DNA of 64,000 nucleotides from Devosia sp. 2618 (GCF_040546815.1 NZ_JBEPOO010000001.1:1922001-1986000); one strand, 5' to 3'. Positions 52,696 to 62,627 are shown, numbered from the stretch's first letter. The notes: generated by a model from the sequence alone, not told the origin. Program-made: numbers and translations.

Positions 52696-52950
52696 ATGGC
52701 AATCAAAGACCTTACAACCGCCCAGGCCCGTCGTCCCTTCCAGCGCCGTCGCAAGACCTGCCCGTTCTCGGGTGAAGGCGCGCCAAAGATCGACTACAAG
52801 GACGTCCGTCTGCTGTCCCGCTACGTTTCCGAGCGCGGCAAGATCGTCCCAAGCCGCATCACGGCCGTTTCGGCCAAGAAGCAGCGTGAACTGGCTCAGG
52901 CCATCAAGCGCGCCCGCTTCATCGGCATCATGCCCTACGCCGTTCAGTAA
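52696..52950 (+). CDS. rpsR: 30S ribosomal protein S18
   Basis: An 84-residue basic protein: [29 protein letters not shown] and [20 protein letters not shown] are the standard S18 signatures. It binds S6 on the 30S subunit. A 148-nt gap with a possible GCCTCCC/GGGAGGC hairpin precedes rplI. Confidence 0.97.
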   Translation: MAIKDLTTAQARRPFQRRRKTCPFSGEGAPKIDYKDVRLLSRYVSERGKIVPSRITAVSAKKQRELAQAIKRARFIGIMPYAVQ

Positions 52951-53098
52951 GATCGCTGGGCTGGCGCTTTCGTCAGCCCGCCGACTTTCTGCTTAGCCTC
53001 CCCTGCCCCAAAGGAATGCGGGAGGCAATCGCTGGGGCTCCGGATGGTCCGGGACTCCTAACCGTCGCATCGACGGGACAGCCATAAGGAATACCCCA

Positions 53099-53671
53099 AT
53101 GAAAGTTATTCTGCTCGAGCGCGTTGGTCGCACCGGCTCCATCGGCGAAGAAGTCACCGTAAAGGACGGCTTTGCCCGTAACTTCCTGCTGCCACAGGGC
53201 AAGGCGCTCCGCGCTACTGCCGCTAACCGCCTGAAGTTCGAAGGCGAACGCGCCAACATCGAAAAGCGCAATGAAGACCGTCGCAACGCCGCTGCCGGCA
53301 TTGCTGAAGGCCTCAATGGCAAGACCGTCGTCATCATCCGTCAGGCTGGTGAAACCGGTCAGCTGTACGGCTCGGTTGCATCGCGCGACATCGTGGAAGC
53401 CCTCGCCGCTGACGGTTTCACCGTCCAGCGCTCGCAGGTCGACCTTGCCGACCCAATCAAGTCGGTTGGCGTGCACACCGTGCCGCTGAACCTGCATGCT
53501 GAAGTCGCTGTCACCATCTCGGTCAACGTTGCCCGTTCGGAAGACGAAGCCACCCGCCAGTCGGCTGGTGAAGACGTCACCGTCACTGTTTACGAAGACG
53601 ACGAAGAAGGCGATTTCGCTGCCGGCCAGAAGGACGCGCAGCAGGACGACCGTTTCGACGACGAGCTCTAA
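53099..53671 (+). CDS. rplI: 50S ribosomal protein L9
   Basis: A 190-residue L9, starting [32 protein letters not shown]. The N-terminal domain binds 23S rRNA, a long helix follows, and the C-terminal domain ends near residue 150. The last 35 residues are an acidic extension ([12 protein letters not shown]) not found in E. coli. An intrinsic terminator follows. Confidence 0.97.
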   Translation: MKVILLERVGRTGSIGEEVTVKDGFARNFLLPQGKALRATAANRLKFEGERANIEKRNEDRRNAAAGIAEGLNGKTVVIIRQAGETGQLYGSVASRDIVEALAADGFTVQRSQVDLADPIKSVGVHTVPLNLHAEVAVTISVNVARSEDEATRQSAGEDVTVTVYEDDEEGDFAAGQKDAQQDDRFDDEL

Positions 53672-53692
53672 GAGCTTTTCACAAGCTTTCGG

Positions 53693-53721
53693 AAAGGCCG
53701 GGCCATGTGCCCGGCCTTTTT
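53693..53721 (+). terminator. Intrinsic terminator of the rpsF operon
   Basis: AAAGGCCGGGC (53693-53703) pairs with GCCCGGCCTTT (53709-53719) around CATGT, followed by TTGTTTG. The remaining 200 nt before dnaB hold no gene. Confidence 0.92.
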
Positions 53722-53925
53722 GTTTGTGGGTGGGTTGGTGCCTTGGGGACCCGACTCATGCCATTCTACTGCCTTGCTGGCATGCAACATCGGATCGTCA
53801 CATTCCCCGTTGTCCACAGTGTTCACAGGAGCGGTGAACTCGCATTAACCTTCGCGGCGCTAGGTCGAGACTCTTGGCTGCGTCGCGTGGTTAAGAAAGG
53901 TTAACGGCTCCCCCTCAGAGGCACC

Positions 53926-55410
53926 ATGGCAGAAGTAGCTCGGCTCCACCCGACTGAAGACAAGTCGTTTCGTCTGGCGCCCCACAACGTGGAGGCCGAA
54001 CAGGCGCTGCTGGGCGCATTGCTGCTGAACAATGACGCGTTCTATCGCGTGTCGGACTTCCTTGAGCCGATCCACTTCTACGAGCCTATTCACCGCGATA
54101 TCTACGAACTCGCTGGCAAGATCATCCGCGCCGGCAAGTCGGCTGATCCGACCACGATCAAGACCCACCTGCCCGACCAGCTGCTGCCTGACGTGACGAT
54201 GGCGCAGTATCTGGCCAAGCTCGCTGCTGAAGCGACCACCGTGATCAACGCGGCCGACTATGGTCAGGCGATCTATGACACCGCGATTCGGCGGAACCTG
54301 ATTCTCGTCGGCGAGGAGATGGTTTCGGTTGCCTATGACGGCGACGTCGAGATGACGCCGAACAAGCAGATCGAAAAGGTCGAAGGCGAGCTGTTCCAGC
54401 TGGCCGAAAAGGGGCGCTACGACGGCGGCTTCCAGAACTTTTCGAGCGCGCTGAGCGCCTCGATACAGATGGCCGGCGAAGCCTATCAGCGTGACGGTGG
54501 CCTTTCGGGCATTTCGACCGGGTTGGACGACATGGACCGCCAGATGGGCGGTTTGCAGCGTTCGGACTTGATCGTGCTGGCCGGACGCCCCGCCATGGGC
54601 AAGACCTCGCTGGTGACCAATATAGCCTTCAACATCGCCAAGGCCTATGCCAGCGAAGTGCAGGCCGACGGCAATCAGAAGACCACCAATGGCGGCATTG
54701 TCGGCTTTTTCAGCCTTGAAATGAGTTCGGAGCAGCTGGCCACGCGTATTCTGGCTGAACAAGCCGAAGTGTCATCGTCGGACATTCGCCGTGGCCGTAT
54801 CCACGACACCCAGTTTTCCAAGCTCGTCGACGTTTCCAACATGATGAGCAAGTTGCCGCTCTATATCGACGATACCGGCGGCATCTCGGTGGCCCAGCTT
54901 GCTGCGCGCGCCCGCCGCCTCAAGCGCCAGAAGGGGCTCGACTGCGTTATCGTCGACTATTTGCAGCTGCTGACCGGCTCGTCGAAGGGGTCGAGCCAGA
55001 ACCGCGTGCAGGAACTGACCGAAATTACGACGACGCTAAAGGCCCTCGCCAAGGAGCTGGAAGTTCCGGTTATCGCGCTCAGCCAGCTGTCGCGTCAGGT
55101 GGAATCGCGCGACGACAAGCATCCGCAACTGGCGGATTTGCGCGAATCGGGTTCTATCGAGCAAGACGCCGACGTGGTGCTGTTCGTTTATCGCGAAGAG
55201 TACTACCTCAAAAACAAAGAGCCCAAAGAGGGCACGCCAGAACACATGACCTGGCAAGGGGAAATGGAACAGGTGCACGGCAAAGCCGAAGTCATCATCG
55301 CCAAGCAGCGTCACGGCCCAACCGGCACCGTGCAGCTGAGCTTTGAGGCGCAGTTCACGCGCTTTGGCAACCTGGCGCGTGCCGATTACCTGCCCGAGCG
55401 CATGGAATAA
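53926..55410 (+). CDS. dnaB: Replicative DNA helicase DnaB
   Basis: A 494-residue helicase. The N-terminal domain (APHNVEAEQALLGALLLNN) precedes the RecA-like domain with Walker A GRPAMGKTS at about 222-230, FFSLEMSSEQLATR and VIVDYLQLL. It unwinds DNA at the fork as a hexamer. It follows the rpsF operon terminator and stands two nt before alr, so the two are probably transcribed together. Confidence 0.96.
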   Translation: MAEVARLHPTEDKSFRLAPHNVEAEQALLGALLLNNDAFYRVSDFLEPIHFYEPIHRDIYELAGKIIRAGKSADPTTIKTHLPDQLLPDVTMAQYLAKLAAEATTVINAADYGQAIYDTAIRRNLILVGEEMVSVAYDGDVEMTPNKQIEKVEGELFQLAEKGRYDGGFQNFSSALSASIQMAGEAYQRDGGLSGISTGLDDMDRQMGGLQRSDLIVLAGRPAMGKTSLVTNIAFNIAKAYASEVQADGNQKTTNGGIVGFFSLEMSSEQLATRILAEQAEVSSSDIRRGRIHDTQFSKLVDVSNMMSKLPLYIDDTGGISVAQLAARARRLKRQKGLDCVIVDYLQLLTGSSKGSSQNRVQELTEITTTLKALAKELEVPVIALSQLSRQVESRDDKHPQLADLRESGSIEQDADVVLFVYREEYYLKNKEPKEGTPEHMTWQGEMEQVHGKAEVIIAKQRHGPTGTVQLSFEAQFTRFGNLARADYLPERME

Positions 55411-55412
55411 GC

Positions 55413-56543
55413 ATGGCGTTGACGTCTGGTCTCGGGGGGCAACTCAGCATCGATCTAGGGGCATTGGCCCGCAACTGGCGCGCACTGGACAAGGTGAGCG
55501 CCGGAGCGTTGACGGCTGCCGTGGTGAAAGCCGACGCCTATGGCACCGGCATCACGACCGCCAGCAAGGCCCTGCATGCCGCTGGCGCGCGCTTCTTTTT
55601 CGTGGCGACGCCCGATGAAGGCATCGCGGTGCGCGCGGCGGTACCCGATGCGCATATCTTTGTGCTGAACGGGCTCTATCCGGGCGCGGCCAATCTCTAC
55701 ATTCGGCAGAACCTGATGCCCGTTCTGGCGTCGATGCCGATGCTGGAAGAATGGCTGGCCAAATGCGTCGAGCGCAACGAGGCCTATCCGTCCGCCTTCC
55801 ATTTCGACACCGGCATTAACCGGCTGGGCTTTCGGCTCAATGAAGCCAGCGTTGTGCGTGAGCGTATCCAGGCGCTGGGCTATGCGCCGCAGATGGTAAT
55901 GAGCCATCTGGCCTGTGCCGACCAGCCGAACCACGAAAAGAACCGCACCCAGCTGGCGCTGTTTGGCTCGGTGATGAACCAGTTCCCCGGCATTCCGGCG
56001 TCGCTGTCGAACTCGGCGGGCCTGATGACCGGTCGCGACTATCATTTCCAGATGGTGCGCCCCGGCATTGCGCTCTATGGCGGTCGGGCGGTGAACGGCC
56101 GCAAGAACCCGATGGCACCCGTGGTGACGCTGCATGTGCCGATCCTGCAGGTGACCGAAGCGCGCACCGGCGAGACCGTGGGCTATGGCGGCACCTATTC
56201 GCTGTCGCGCAACAGCCGGCTGGCGATCATCAGCCACGGTTATGCCGATGGCTTTTTCCGCTCGCTGTCGGCCAGCAATGCGCGGCCGGGCGGCAAGGTG
56301 GCGATCCGCAACAAGATCTGCCCGGTGATCGGGCGCATTTCTATGGACCAGTCGGTGGTCGATATCACCGAACTCGGCTCCGACATTCCGAGCCCGGGCG
56401 AAGGCGCCGAAGTGCTGGGCGACATGATCGGGATCGACGATCAGGCCGATGCCGCCGGCACCATCGGCTATGAGGTACTGACCTCACTCAAAGGCCGCTA
56501 CAGCCGCAACTATATCGGCGACGGCAACCTGCCCCAGGAATGA
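55413..56543 (+). CDS. alr: Alanine racemase
   Basis: A 376-residue PLP enzyme. The PLP lysine is K39 in AVVKADAYGTG, and the catalytic tyrosine lies in GETVGYGGTYSL. It makes D-alanine for peptidoglycan. The ATG at 55413 is two nt after the dnaB stop codon; dnaB-alr-radA is a common order in this group, here with a small insertion before radA. Confidence 0.95.
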   Translation: MALTSGLGGQLSIDLGALARNWRALDKVSAGALTAAVVKADAYGTGITTASKALHAAGARFFFVATPDEGIAVRAAVPDAHIFVLNGLYPGAANLYIRQNLMPVLASMPMLEEWLAKCVERNEAYPSAFHFDTGINRLGFRLNEASVVRERIQALGYAPQMVMSHLACADQPNHEKNRTQLALFGSVMNQFPGIPASLSNSAGLMTGRDYHFQMVRPGIALYGGRAVNGRKNPMAPVVTLHVPILQVTEARTGETVGYGGTYSLSRNSRLAIISHGYADGFFRSLSASNARPGGKVAIRNKICPVIGRISMDQSVVDITELGSDIPSPGEGAEVLGDMIGIDDQADAAGTIGYEVLTSLKGRYSRNYIGDGNLPQE

Positions 56544-56562
56544 TTGCCATCGCCGAAAAGCC

Positions 56563-56955
56563 TCAGCCCCAAAAGGCGTCTTCGGCGGCCTGATCTTCCG
56601 AGAAGAGCCAGACTTCAGCGATCTGACCATCGGCGACGCGCAGCAGATCGACGCCATTCATGGCCATGAATTTTGCGCCGCTTTCGGCTGCAAAGTGAAT
56701 GCTGGCCGAAACCAGATCGCCATTGGCCATCAGCGTGCCGACGTGATCAATGCGGAAGGTGCCGGCGCTGCGTTCCATGAAGCTGCCAAGCAGGGCGAAT
56801 ACCGCCTGCTTGCCTGTATGCGTGCCCGACAGCGTGCCATTGCCTGGCTGATGCCAGACAAGATCGTCGGCCAAGAGACGCCCGACCGTTTCCAGATCGC
56901 CCTTGGCGACCGCATCGAAGTAACTGCCGATGATTGCGATGTTTTCTGTGCTCAT
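56563..56955 (-). CDS. SnoaL-like/NTF2-fold ketosteroid isomerase-type protein
   Basis: A 130-residue cytosolic protein with the NTF2 fold: IAIIGSYFDAVAKGDLETVGRLLADDLVWHQPG and VDLLRVADGQIAEVWLFSED. Such proteins bind small hydrophobic compounds or isomerise them; the substrate is unknown. I chose the ATG at 56955 because GGAG is seven nt upstream; the ATG at 56961 would be too close. It is divergent from an HxlR regulator. Confidence 0.82.
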   Translation of the reverse strand: MSTENIAIIGSYFDAVAKGDLETVGRLLADDLVWHQPGNGTLSGTHTGKQAVFALLGSFMERSAGTFRIDHVGTLMANGDLVSASIHFAAESGAKFMAMNGVDLLRVADGQIAEVWLFSEDQAAEDAFWG

Positions 56956-57030
56956 ACCCATTCTCCAGACTGTGTGCTGGCAAGCCTTTGCTTGCTTGGG
57001 GGCGAGCTAAGGCCTTATACAATGGTTGGC

Positions 57031-57061
57031 AAGTAAGCACCCAAAGCTTCTATAAGTACCC
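57031..57061. promoter_or_regulatory. Candidate HxlR operator
   Basis: AAGTAAGCACCC (57031-57042) and ATAAGTACCC (57052-57061) are imperfect direct repeats with 21-nt phasing, about two helical turns. They lie upstream of a -10-like TATAAG for the SnoaL gene and 17-47 nt before the HxlR start. Confidence 0.45.
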
Positions 57062-57077
57062 GAACGTGACTATTGAA

Positions 57078-57455
57078 ATGAACCAACTGCCCCCATGGGA
57101 CGTCTACAAGGTGACCTGCCCGACGCGACAGGTGCTGGCCTGCATCTCGGACAAATGGGCGGTGCTGGTGATCGGCCTGCTCAATGGTGGCACAATGCGC
57201 TTTGGCGAGATGCGCAAGACCATCGAGGGAGTGTCGCAAAAGATGCTGACGCAGACGCTGCGCTCGCTGGAGCGGGACGGTATTGTCAGCCGCAAGGTCT
57301 ATGCCAGCGTGCCACCCAAGGTGGAGTATTCGCTGACGCCGCTAGGGGTGTCGCTGGCGGGGATCGTCGAGAATCTGCGGGTGTGGTCGGAGAGCAATAT
57401 CGACATCGTGCTGGCCAGCCAGCAGGCCTATGACACGGCGCCAAAGGACGAATAG
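57078..57455 (+). CDS. HxlR family transcriptional regulator
   Basis: A 125-residue winged-helix protein. C14 lies in the typical TCPTRQVLACISDKWAVLVI start, with a second cysteine at C22. The helix-turn-helix is MRFGEMRKTIEGVSQKMLTQTLRSLERDG and the wing YSLTPLG. HxlR proteins often sense electrophiles or redox stress through the conserved cysteine. It probably controls the divergent SnoaL gene. I chose the ATG at 57078. Confidence 0.9.
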   Translation: MNQLPPWDVYKVTCPTRQVLACISDKWAVLVIGLLNGGTMRFGEMRKTIEGVSQKMLTQTLRSLERDGIVSRKVYASVPPKVEYSLTPLGVSLAGIVENLRVWSESNIDIVLASQQAYDTAPKDE

Positions 57456-57460
57456 CGGCC

Positions 57461-57991
57461 ATGGCAGTGTTCGTGGTGCTGCTGCGCGCAATCGGTCCGG
57501 TGACGCATAAGCTGATGTCGATGGCACAGTGGCGCGCTGCGGCGGAAGCTGATGGTTTTGGCAATCCGCAGACCTATGTCGCGACGGGCAATATGATCGT
57601 CGCGGCGGATGCCACAGCGGCCCAAGTGACCGCGCGGATGGATGCCATTGTGAGCAAGCTCGGCCTCGGACCGGGCAACAAGGCCGTAGTGCGCACCGCG
57701 ACGCAATTGCAGGCGCTGGTGCGCGCCGCGCCGTTTCCCGAGGCGATTGGGCAGCGCCCGAGTGAGATCGGCGTCTATTTCTTCGTGGGTGAGCGGCCGG
57801 ACTTTGGCTGGATCACGGGCTATGTCGGGCTAGAACGCATCCATATCGAGGGCGAGCATCTGATCGTCGACTATGCCGGACGCGGTTCGGCCTCGCGCCT
57901 GCCCGGCATTATCGAGAAAAAGTCGGGCGTGGTGACGGCGCGCAACTGGAACACGCTGCGCGGATTGGCGGAACGCGCGGGCGCACGTTAG
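57461..57991 (+). CDS. DUF1697 family protein
   Basis: A 176-residue protein: FVVLLRAIGPVTHKLMSMAQWRAAAEADGFGNPQTYVATGNMIV and RNWNTLRGLAERA are DUF1697 hallmarks. The function is unknown; the family has a ferredoxin-like duplicated fold. It begins five nt after the HxlR stop, so the two are likely cotranscribed. Confidence 0.85.
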   Translation: MAVFVVLLRAIGPVTHKLMSMAQWRAAAEADGFGNPQTYVATGNMIVAADATAAQVTARMDAIVSKLGLGPGNKAVVRTATQLQALVRAAPFPEAIGQRPSEIGVYFFVGERPDFGWITGYVGLERIHIEGEHLIVDYAGRGSASRLPGIIEKKSGVVTARNWNTLRGLAERAGAR

Positions 57992-58063
57992 TTCCGCATT
58001 TGTTCTTGCTTCGCTGAAATGGCTCGGCTACACAAACCGCTAGTCCCGAGCTGAGAGTGTGGC

Positions 58064-59464
58064 GTGGCAAAATCCCGATCTTCCTTCGTCTGTCAGGCCT
58101 GTGGCGCCGTTACGACCCAGTGGCAGGGGCGCTGTGACGCCTGCGGCGAATGGAACACTATCGTCGAAGAACTCAATGATTCTGGCGTTGGCGCCGGCCC
58201 CAAGTCGGCTAAGGCCGGCGGCCGTCCGACCAATCTGGTGCCGCTATCGGGCGAGACGGAAAGCGCCGCGCGCGTCGTCACCGGCATGGCAGAACTCGAT
58301 CGCGTCACCGGCGGCGGCTTCGTCAAGGGCTCGGCGCTGCTGGTTGGTGGCGATCCGGGTATCGGCAAATCGACGCTGCTGCTGCAATCGGCAGCGGCTT
58401 TGGCCAATTTGGGCAAACGCGTTGTCTATGTATCGGGCGAAGAAGCGGTGGCGCAGGTGCGGTTGCGGGCGCAGCGGCTGGGGCTTGGCGAGGCCGAAGT
58501 GCTACTGGCGGCCGAGACCAATGTGGAGATCATTCTCGCCACGCTCGAAAACGGCCCTGCCCCGGATCTGGTAATCATCGATTCTATCCAGACGCTATGG
58601 ACGGACCGCGTGGACAGCGCGCCCGGAACGGTGACGCAGGTGCGCACCTCGGCGCAGGCACTGACGCGTTTTGCCAAGAAGAGCGGCGCCGCGGTGGTGC
58701 TGGTCGGGCACGTGACCAAGGATGGCCAGATCGCCGGTCCGCGGGTGGTCGAGCACATGGTCGATGCCGTGCTCTATTTCGAAGGCGACAGCAGCCACAC
58801 GTTCCGCATCCTGCGCGGCGTCAAGAATCGCTATGGCGCGACCGACGAGATCGGCGTTTTCGCAATGACCGAGCTGGGTCTGGAGCAGGTTGCCAACCCG
58901 TCGGCGCTGTTTCTGGATCAGCGCGACGAGGGCGCGGCTGGCTCGGCGGTGTTTGCGGGTATGGAAGGCACGCGACCGATTCTCATTGAAATCCAGGCGC
59001 TGGTGGCCCCCTCGCCGCTGGGCACGCCACGCCGCGCGGTTATCGGCTGGGACACGTCGCGGCTGTCGATGGTGCTGGCTGTACTCGAAACGCGCTGCGG
59101 GGTGCGGATCGGCGCAAACGACATTTATCTCAACGTCGCGGGTGGATTGAAGATTAATGAACCTGCGGCTGATCTCGCCGTTGCGGCGGCGCTGATCTCG
59201 TCACTGACAAGTTCGCCGCTACCGACGGATTCGGTCTATTTCGGCGAAATATCGCTGGCGGGCGGGGTGCGCCCGGTGGTGCATGGGGCGCTGCGGCTAC
59301 GCGAGGCGCAAAAGCTTGGCTTCAAATCGGTGTCGACCGGCCGCCTTGGAACAGCCGACAAGAATTCGGGGATGATCGTATCCGAGTTCACGGCATTGTC
59401 GGAACTGGTGGGGCGTATCGCAGCCAATGGCAAGCCGCGCGAGCCGGCGCGAGACGAGTGGTAA
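58064..59464 (+). CDS. radA: DNA repair protein RadA
   Basis: A 466-residue RecA-like helicase. The N-terminal zinc finger is C10-x2-C13-x10-C24-x2-C27, Walker A GGDPGIGKST (95-104), then the RadA-specific KNRYG and a LonC-like C-terminal domain. It drives branch migration in recombination. It starts at a GTG at 58064; no ATG fits before the zinc finger. Confidence 0.95.
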   Translation: MAKSRSSFVCQACGAVTTQWQGRCDACGEWNTIVEELNDSGVGAGPKSAKAGGRPTNLVPLSGETESAARVVTGMAELDRVTGGGFVKGSALLVGGDPGIGKSTLLLQSAAALANLGKRVVYVSGEEAVAQVRLRAQRLGLGEAEVLLAAETNVEIILATLENGPAPDLVIIDSIQTLWTDRVDSAPGTVTQVRTSAQALTRFAKKSGAAVVLVGHVTKDGQIAGPRVVEHMVDAVLYFEGDSSHTFRILRGVKNRYGATDEIGVFAMTELGLEQVANPSALFLDQRDEGAAGSAVFAGMEGTRPILIEIQALVAPSPLGTPRRAVIGWDTSRLSMVLAVLETRCGVRIGANDIYLNVAGGLKINEPAADLAVAAALISSLTSSPLPTDSVYFGEISLAGGVRPVVHGALRLREAQKLGFKSVSTGRLGTADKNSGMIVSEFTALSELVGRIAANGKPREPARDEW

Positions 59465-59592
59465 TGGTGCAAAGCTGATCGCTTTTCGGGGAGATCGTGC
59501 CTGCGGTGGCGTGCCACCCTTGGCATGGCGGCCCAAAGCGGCTAAACGAAGCCCAACAAGCCGGGGCGGCAACTGGAGCTTAGCGAAGACAT

Positions 59593-60213
59593 ATGCTGAC
59601 AGCGTTTGACGTTGGTGTTGGTGTGCTGGTGCTGATTTCGGCAATTCTGGCGACTGCGCGCGGTTTGACTCGTGAAGTCCTGTCGCTTGCCACCTGGGCG
59701 GGCTCGGCAGCGATTGCCGTCTATATGTGGCAGTACCACCCCGAAATCGCCCGGCAGTATTTCGCGCCGGAAAACGGCCTGGTTGCCGACATTGCGACCG
59801 TCGTGGTCAGCTTCATTGTCGCGCTGATCGTCCTGCATCTGTTGACCATGCGCATCGCCGATTTCGTCGTGGATAGCCGCATTGGCCCGATCGATCGTAC
59901 GCTGGGCTTCGTGTTCGGCGTGCTGCGCGGCCTGCTGATTGCCATCGTCATCACCATTTTCGGTACCTGGCTGCTACCAAACAACCTGCCAAGCTGGGCC
60001 GCTCAGGCGCAGACCCTGCCGCCACTGCGCGATATGGGCCAGACGCTGATCTCCATGCTGCCAGAAGGTCTGGAACAGGCGATCAACGACAAGCTGCGCG
60101 CCGGCACCGGCATTAGCGATGAAGATCCGGGCGCACCGACTGTTGCGCCAGAAGATGGCACCGACGCGAACGAAGACAGCACGCTGCCTCCGGCTGCAGT
60201 GCCATCCGTTTGA
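59593..60213 (+). CDS. cvpA: CvpA family membrane protein
   Basis: A 206-residue protein with four membrane helices: FDVGVGVLVLISAILATARGLTREVLSL and GPIDRTLGFVFGVLRGLLIAIVIT are CvpA signatures. It was named for colicin V production; the true role is unclear. The C-terminal 60 residues are hydrophilic and acidic. It precedes purF, the usual order. Confidence 0.92.
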   Translation: MLTAFDVGVGVLVLISAILATARGLTREVLSLATWAGSAAIAVYMWQYHPEIARQYFAPENGLVADIATVVVSFIVALIVLHLLTMRIADFVVDSRIGPIDRTLGFVFGVLRGLLIAIVITIFGTWLLPNNLPSWAAQAQTLPPLRDMGQTLISMLPEGLEQAINDKLRAGTGISDEDPGAPTVAPEDGTDANEDSTLPPAAVPSV

Positions 60214-60372
60214 GCCTGATCACACTCTGGTGAGCGCGCCGCGCTCTCCACAACCCTGACAGCCGAAGCGGGCATTGGTCGGGAACAGCAAAATGGGTTA
60301 TTGCGTGGGAAACCAGCATTTACCCGAACGCCGTTGGCGGCACGCAGTCCCTGCGTTAAAGGCAGCATTGGC

Positions 60373-61875
60373 ATGGAGAGCACGGTGAACCATCCCAGCG
60401 ATGACAATTTCAGTCTTGAAGGTGACACGCTGCATGAAGAGTGCGGCGTGTTTGGCATTTTGGGCCATACCGATGCCTCGACGCTGACAGCCCTTGGGTT
60501 GCACGCGTTGCAGCACCGCGGTCAGGAAGCCGCCGGCATCGTCAGTTTTGACGGGCGCCAGTTCTTCACCGAAAAGCGCATGGGACTGGTGGGCGACCAC
60601 TATACGGACCCCGCGCTTCTGGCCAAGCTGCCGGGCTCGATGGCGATGGGCCACACGCGGTATTCAACGACCGGCGAAGTGGCGCTGCGCAATGTTCAGC
60701 CGCTTTTTGCGGAGCTGGAATCGGGTGGCATTGCCATCGCGCATAATGGCAACTTCACCAATGGCCTGACGCTGCGCCGCCAGATCATCGCGACCGGTGC
60801 CATCTGTCAGTCGACGTCTGATACCGAGGTGGTGCTGCACCTGATCGCGCGTTCGCGCCATTCATCGAGCACCGACCGCTTCATCGACGCCATCCGCCAG
60901 ATGGAAGGCGGCTATGCCATGCTGGCAATGACGCGCACCAAGCTGATCGCCGCGCGCGACCCAATCGGTATTCGCCCGCTGGTGATGGGCGAACTCGACG
61001 GCAAGCCAATCTTCTGTTCGGAAACCTGCGCGCTCGACATCATCGGCGCCAAGTACATCCGCGACGTCGAGAACGGCGAAGTGGTGATCTGCGAATTGCA
61101 GGCGGATGGCTCGGTTACCATAGAAGCCCGCAAGGCAGCGCGCCCTGCCCCAGAGCGTCCATGCCTGTTTGAATATGTGTATTTCGCGCGTCCCGACTCG
61201 ATCGTGGCCGGCCGCAGCGTCTATTCCGCGCGCAAGCGGATGGGCATGAACCTGGCCAAGGAAGCGCCGGTCGAGGCCGATGTGGTTGTGCCCGTTCCAG
61301 ATGGCGGCACGCCGGCGGCAATCGGCTATGCGCAGCAGAGCGGGATTCCGTTCGAACTCGGCATCATCCGCAACCACTATGTGGGCCGCACCTTCATTGA
61401 GCCGACGCAGTCGATCCGTGCCTTTGGCGTCAAGCTCAAGCACTCGGCCAACCGGGCCGAGATTGCCGGCAAGCGCGTCGTGCTTATCGATGATTCCATC
61501 GTGCGCGGTACCACGTCGGTCAAAATCGTGCAGATGATGCGCGATGCGGGCGCGACGGAGGTTCATATCCGCGTTGCCAGCCCAATGATCTTTTATTCGG
61601 ACTATTACGGCATCGACACGCCGGACCCGGAAAAGCTGCTGGCCAACCAGCACCCGGATCTCGAATCGATGTGCAAGTTCATCGGTGCGGACTCACTGGA
61701 ATTCCTGTCGATCGACGGCCTCTATGAGGCGGTAGGCGGCGAGAAGCGCAATGCGGCAGCTCCGCAGTTTACCGACCACTATTTCACTGGCGACTATCCG
61801 ACGCAGTTGACCGACCTGAACGGCCGCGCGAAGAACGAGCCGAAACAAATCTCCCTGCTCAAAGAGGCCGGTTAA
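60373..61875 (+). CDS. purF: Amidophosphoribosyltransferase
   Basis: A 500-residue enzyme. The catalytic cysteine is C24 (HEECGVFGI), preceded by a propeptide as in the B. subtilis type. MGHTRYSTTG, HNGNFTNG and the PRPP-binding VVLIDDSIVRGTT are intact. It makes phosphoribosylamine, the first step of purine synthesis. I chose the ATG at 60373; a TTG at 60301 would lengthen the propeptide. It shares one base with the next gene. Confidence 0.95.
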   Translation: MESTVNHPSDDNFSLEGDTLHEECGVFGILGHTDASTLTALGLHALQHRGQEAAGIVSFDGRQFFTEKRMGLVGDHYTDPALLAKLPGSMAMGHTRYSTTGEVALRNVQPLFAELESGGIAIAHNGNFTNGLTLRRQIIATGAICQSTSDTEVVLHLIARSRHSSSTDRFIDAIRQMEGGYAMLAMTRTKLIAARDPIGIRPLVMGELDGKPIFCSETCALDIIGAKYIRDVENGEVVICELQADGSVTIEARKAARPAPERPCLFEYVYFARPDSIVAGRSVYSARKRMGMNLAKEAPVEADVVVPVPDGGTPAAIGYAQQSGIPFELGIIRNHYVGRTFIEPTQSIRAFGVKLKHSANRAEIAGKRVVLIDDSIVRGTTSVKIVQMMRDAGATEVHIRVASPMIFYSDYYGIDTPDPEKLLANQHPDLESMCKFIGADSLEFLSIDGLYEAVGGEKRNAAAPQFTDHYFTGDYPTQLTDLNGRAKNEPKQISLLKEAG

Positions 61876-62624
61876 TGGCTGAAACTACTGATCAAGCCGG
61901 ACAGGATCTGGCTGGCAAGGTCGTGCTCGTTACCGGCGCATCGCGCGGTATCGGCTATGCGGCAGCTATCGAAGCCGCGCGTCGCGGCGCCCATGTCGTG
62001 GCGGTTGCCCGCACCGTCGGCGGGCTCGAAGAACTCGATGACGAGATCCAGGATCTGGGTTCGTCGACGACGCTGGTGCCGCTCGATCTGCGCGATGGCG
62101 ATGCCATCGACCGACTTGGCGCGGCGATCTTTGAGCGCTGGGGTGCGCTGGATGGCCTCGTGGCCAATGCCGGCCAGCTCGGCGTGCTCAGCCCCCTGCC
62201 CCATGTGAAGCCGGAAGACTTCGACAAGGTGATGGCCGTCAACGTGACCGCCAATTATCGCCTGCTGCGCTCGACCGACCTGTTGCTGCGCCAGTCGACC
62301 GCTGGCCGCGCTGTGTTTGTGTCGTCTTCTTCGGCGCGCTCGGCTAAACCGTTCTGGGGCCTCTATGCCGCCAGTAAGGCAGCCGTCGATGCGATGGCCA
62401 AGTCCTATGCGGGCGAAATCTCCCAGACCAAGGTCAAGGTCAATGTGTTCTATCCCGGCGCCGTGCGCACCGCGATGCGCGCCAAGGCCATGCCCGGGGA
62501 AGATCCGGATACGCTGCCAAAGCCATCCGACATCGCGCCCAAGCTGATCGACATGCTCAGCCCATCGCTGAAAGAAAACGGCCGCCTGTTCAACTTCGAA
62601 ACCGGCACGTTCGAGGACATCTGA
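61875..62624 (+). CDS. SDR family NAD(P)-dependent oxidoreductase (YciK-like)
   Basis: A 249-residue SDR with VTGASRGIGYAAA near residues 18-30, VANAGQLG, and the catalytic YAASKAA. It overlaps the purF stop by one base, so is co-expressed. The substrate is unknown; the conserved link to purF in alphaproteobacteria suggests a housekeeping role (inference). Confidence 0.85.
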   Translation: MAETTDQAGQDLAGKVVLVTGASRGIGYAAAIEAARRGAHVVAVARTVGGLEELDDEIQDLGSSTTLVPLDLRDGDAIDRLGAAIFERWGALDGLVANAGQLGVLSPLPHVKPEDFDKVMAVNVTANYRLLRSTDLLLRQSTAGRAVFVSSSSARSAKPFWGLYAASKAAVDAMAKSYAGEISQTKVKVNVFYPGAVRTAMRAKAMPGEDPDTLPKPSDIAPKLIDMLSPSLKENGRLFNFETGTFEDI

Positions 62625-62627
62625 GCC

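Noticed and set aside
53810..53818. TTGTCCACA upstream of dnaB, one mismatch from a DnaA box
   Set aside because: A single 8/9 match with no cluster or AT-rich unwinding element; not evidence for an origin.
53891..53904. TTAA-N6-TTAA just before dnaB, resembling a CtrA site
   Set aside because: The accepted CtrA spacing is seven; one short match in an AT-rich leader is too weak.
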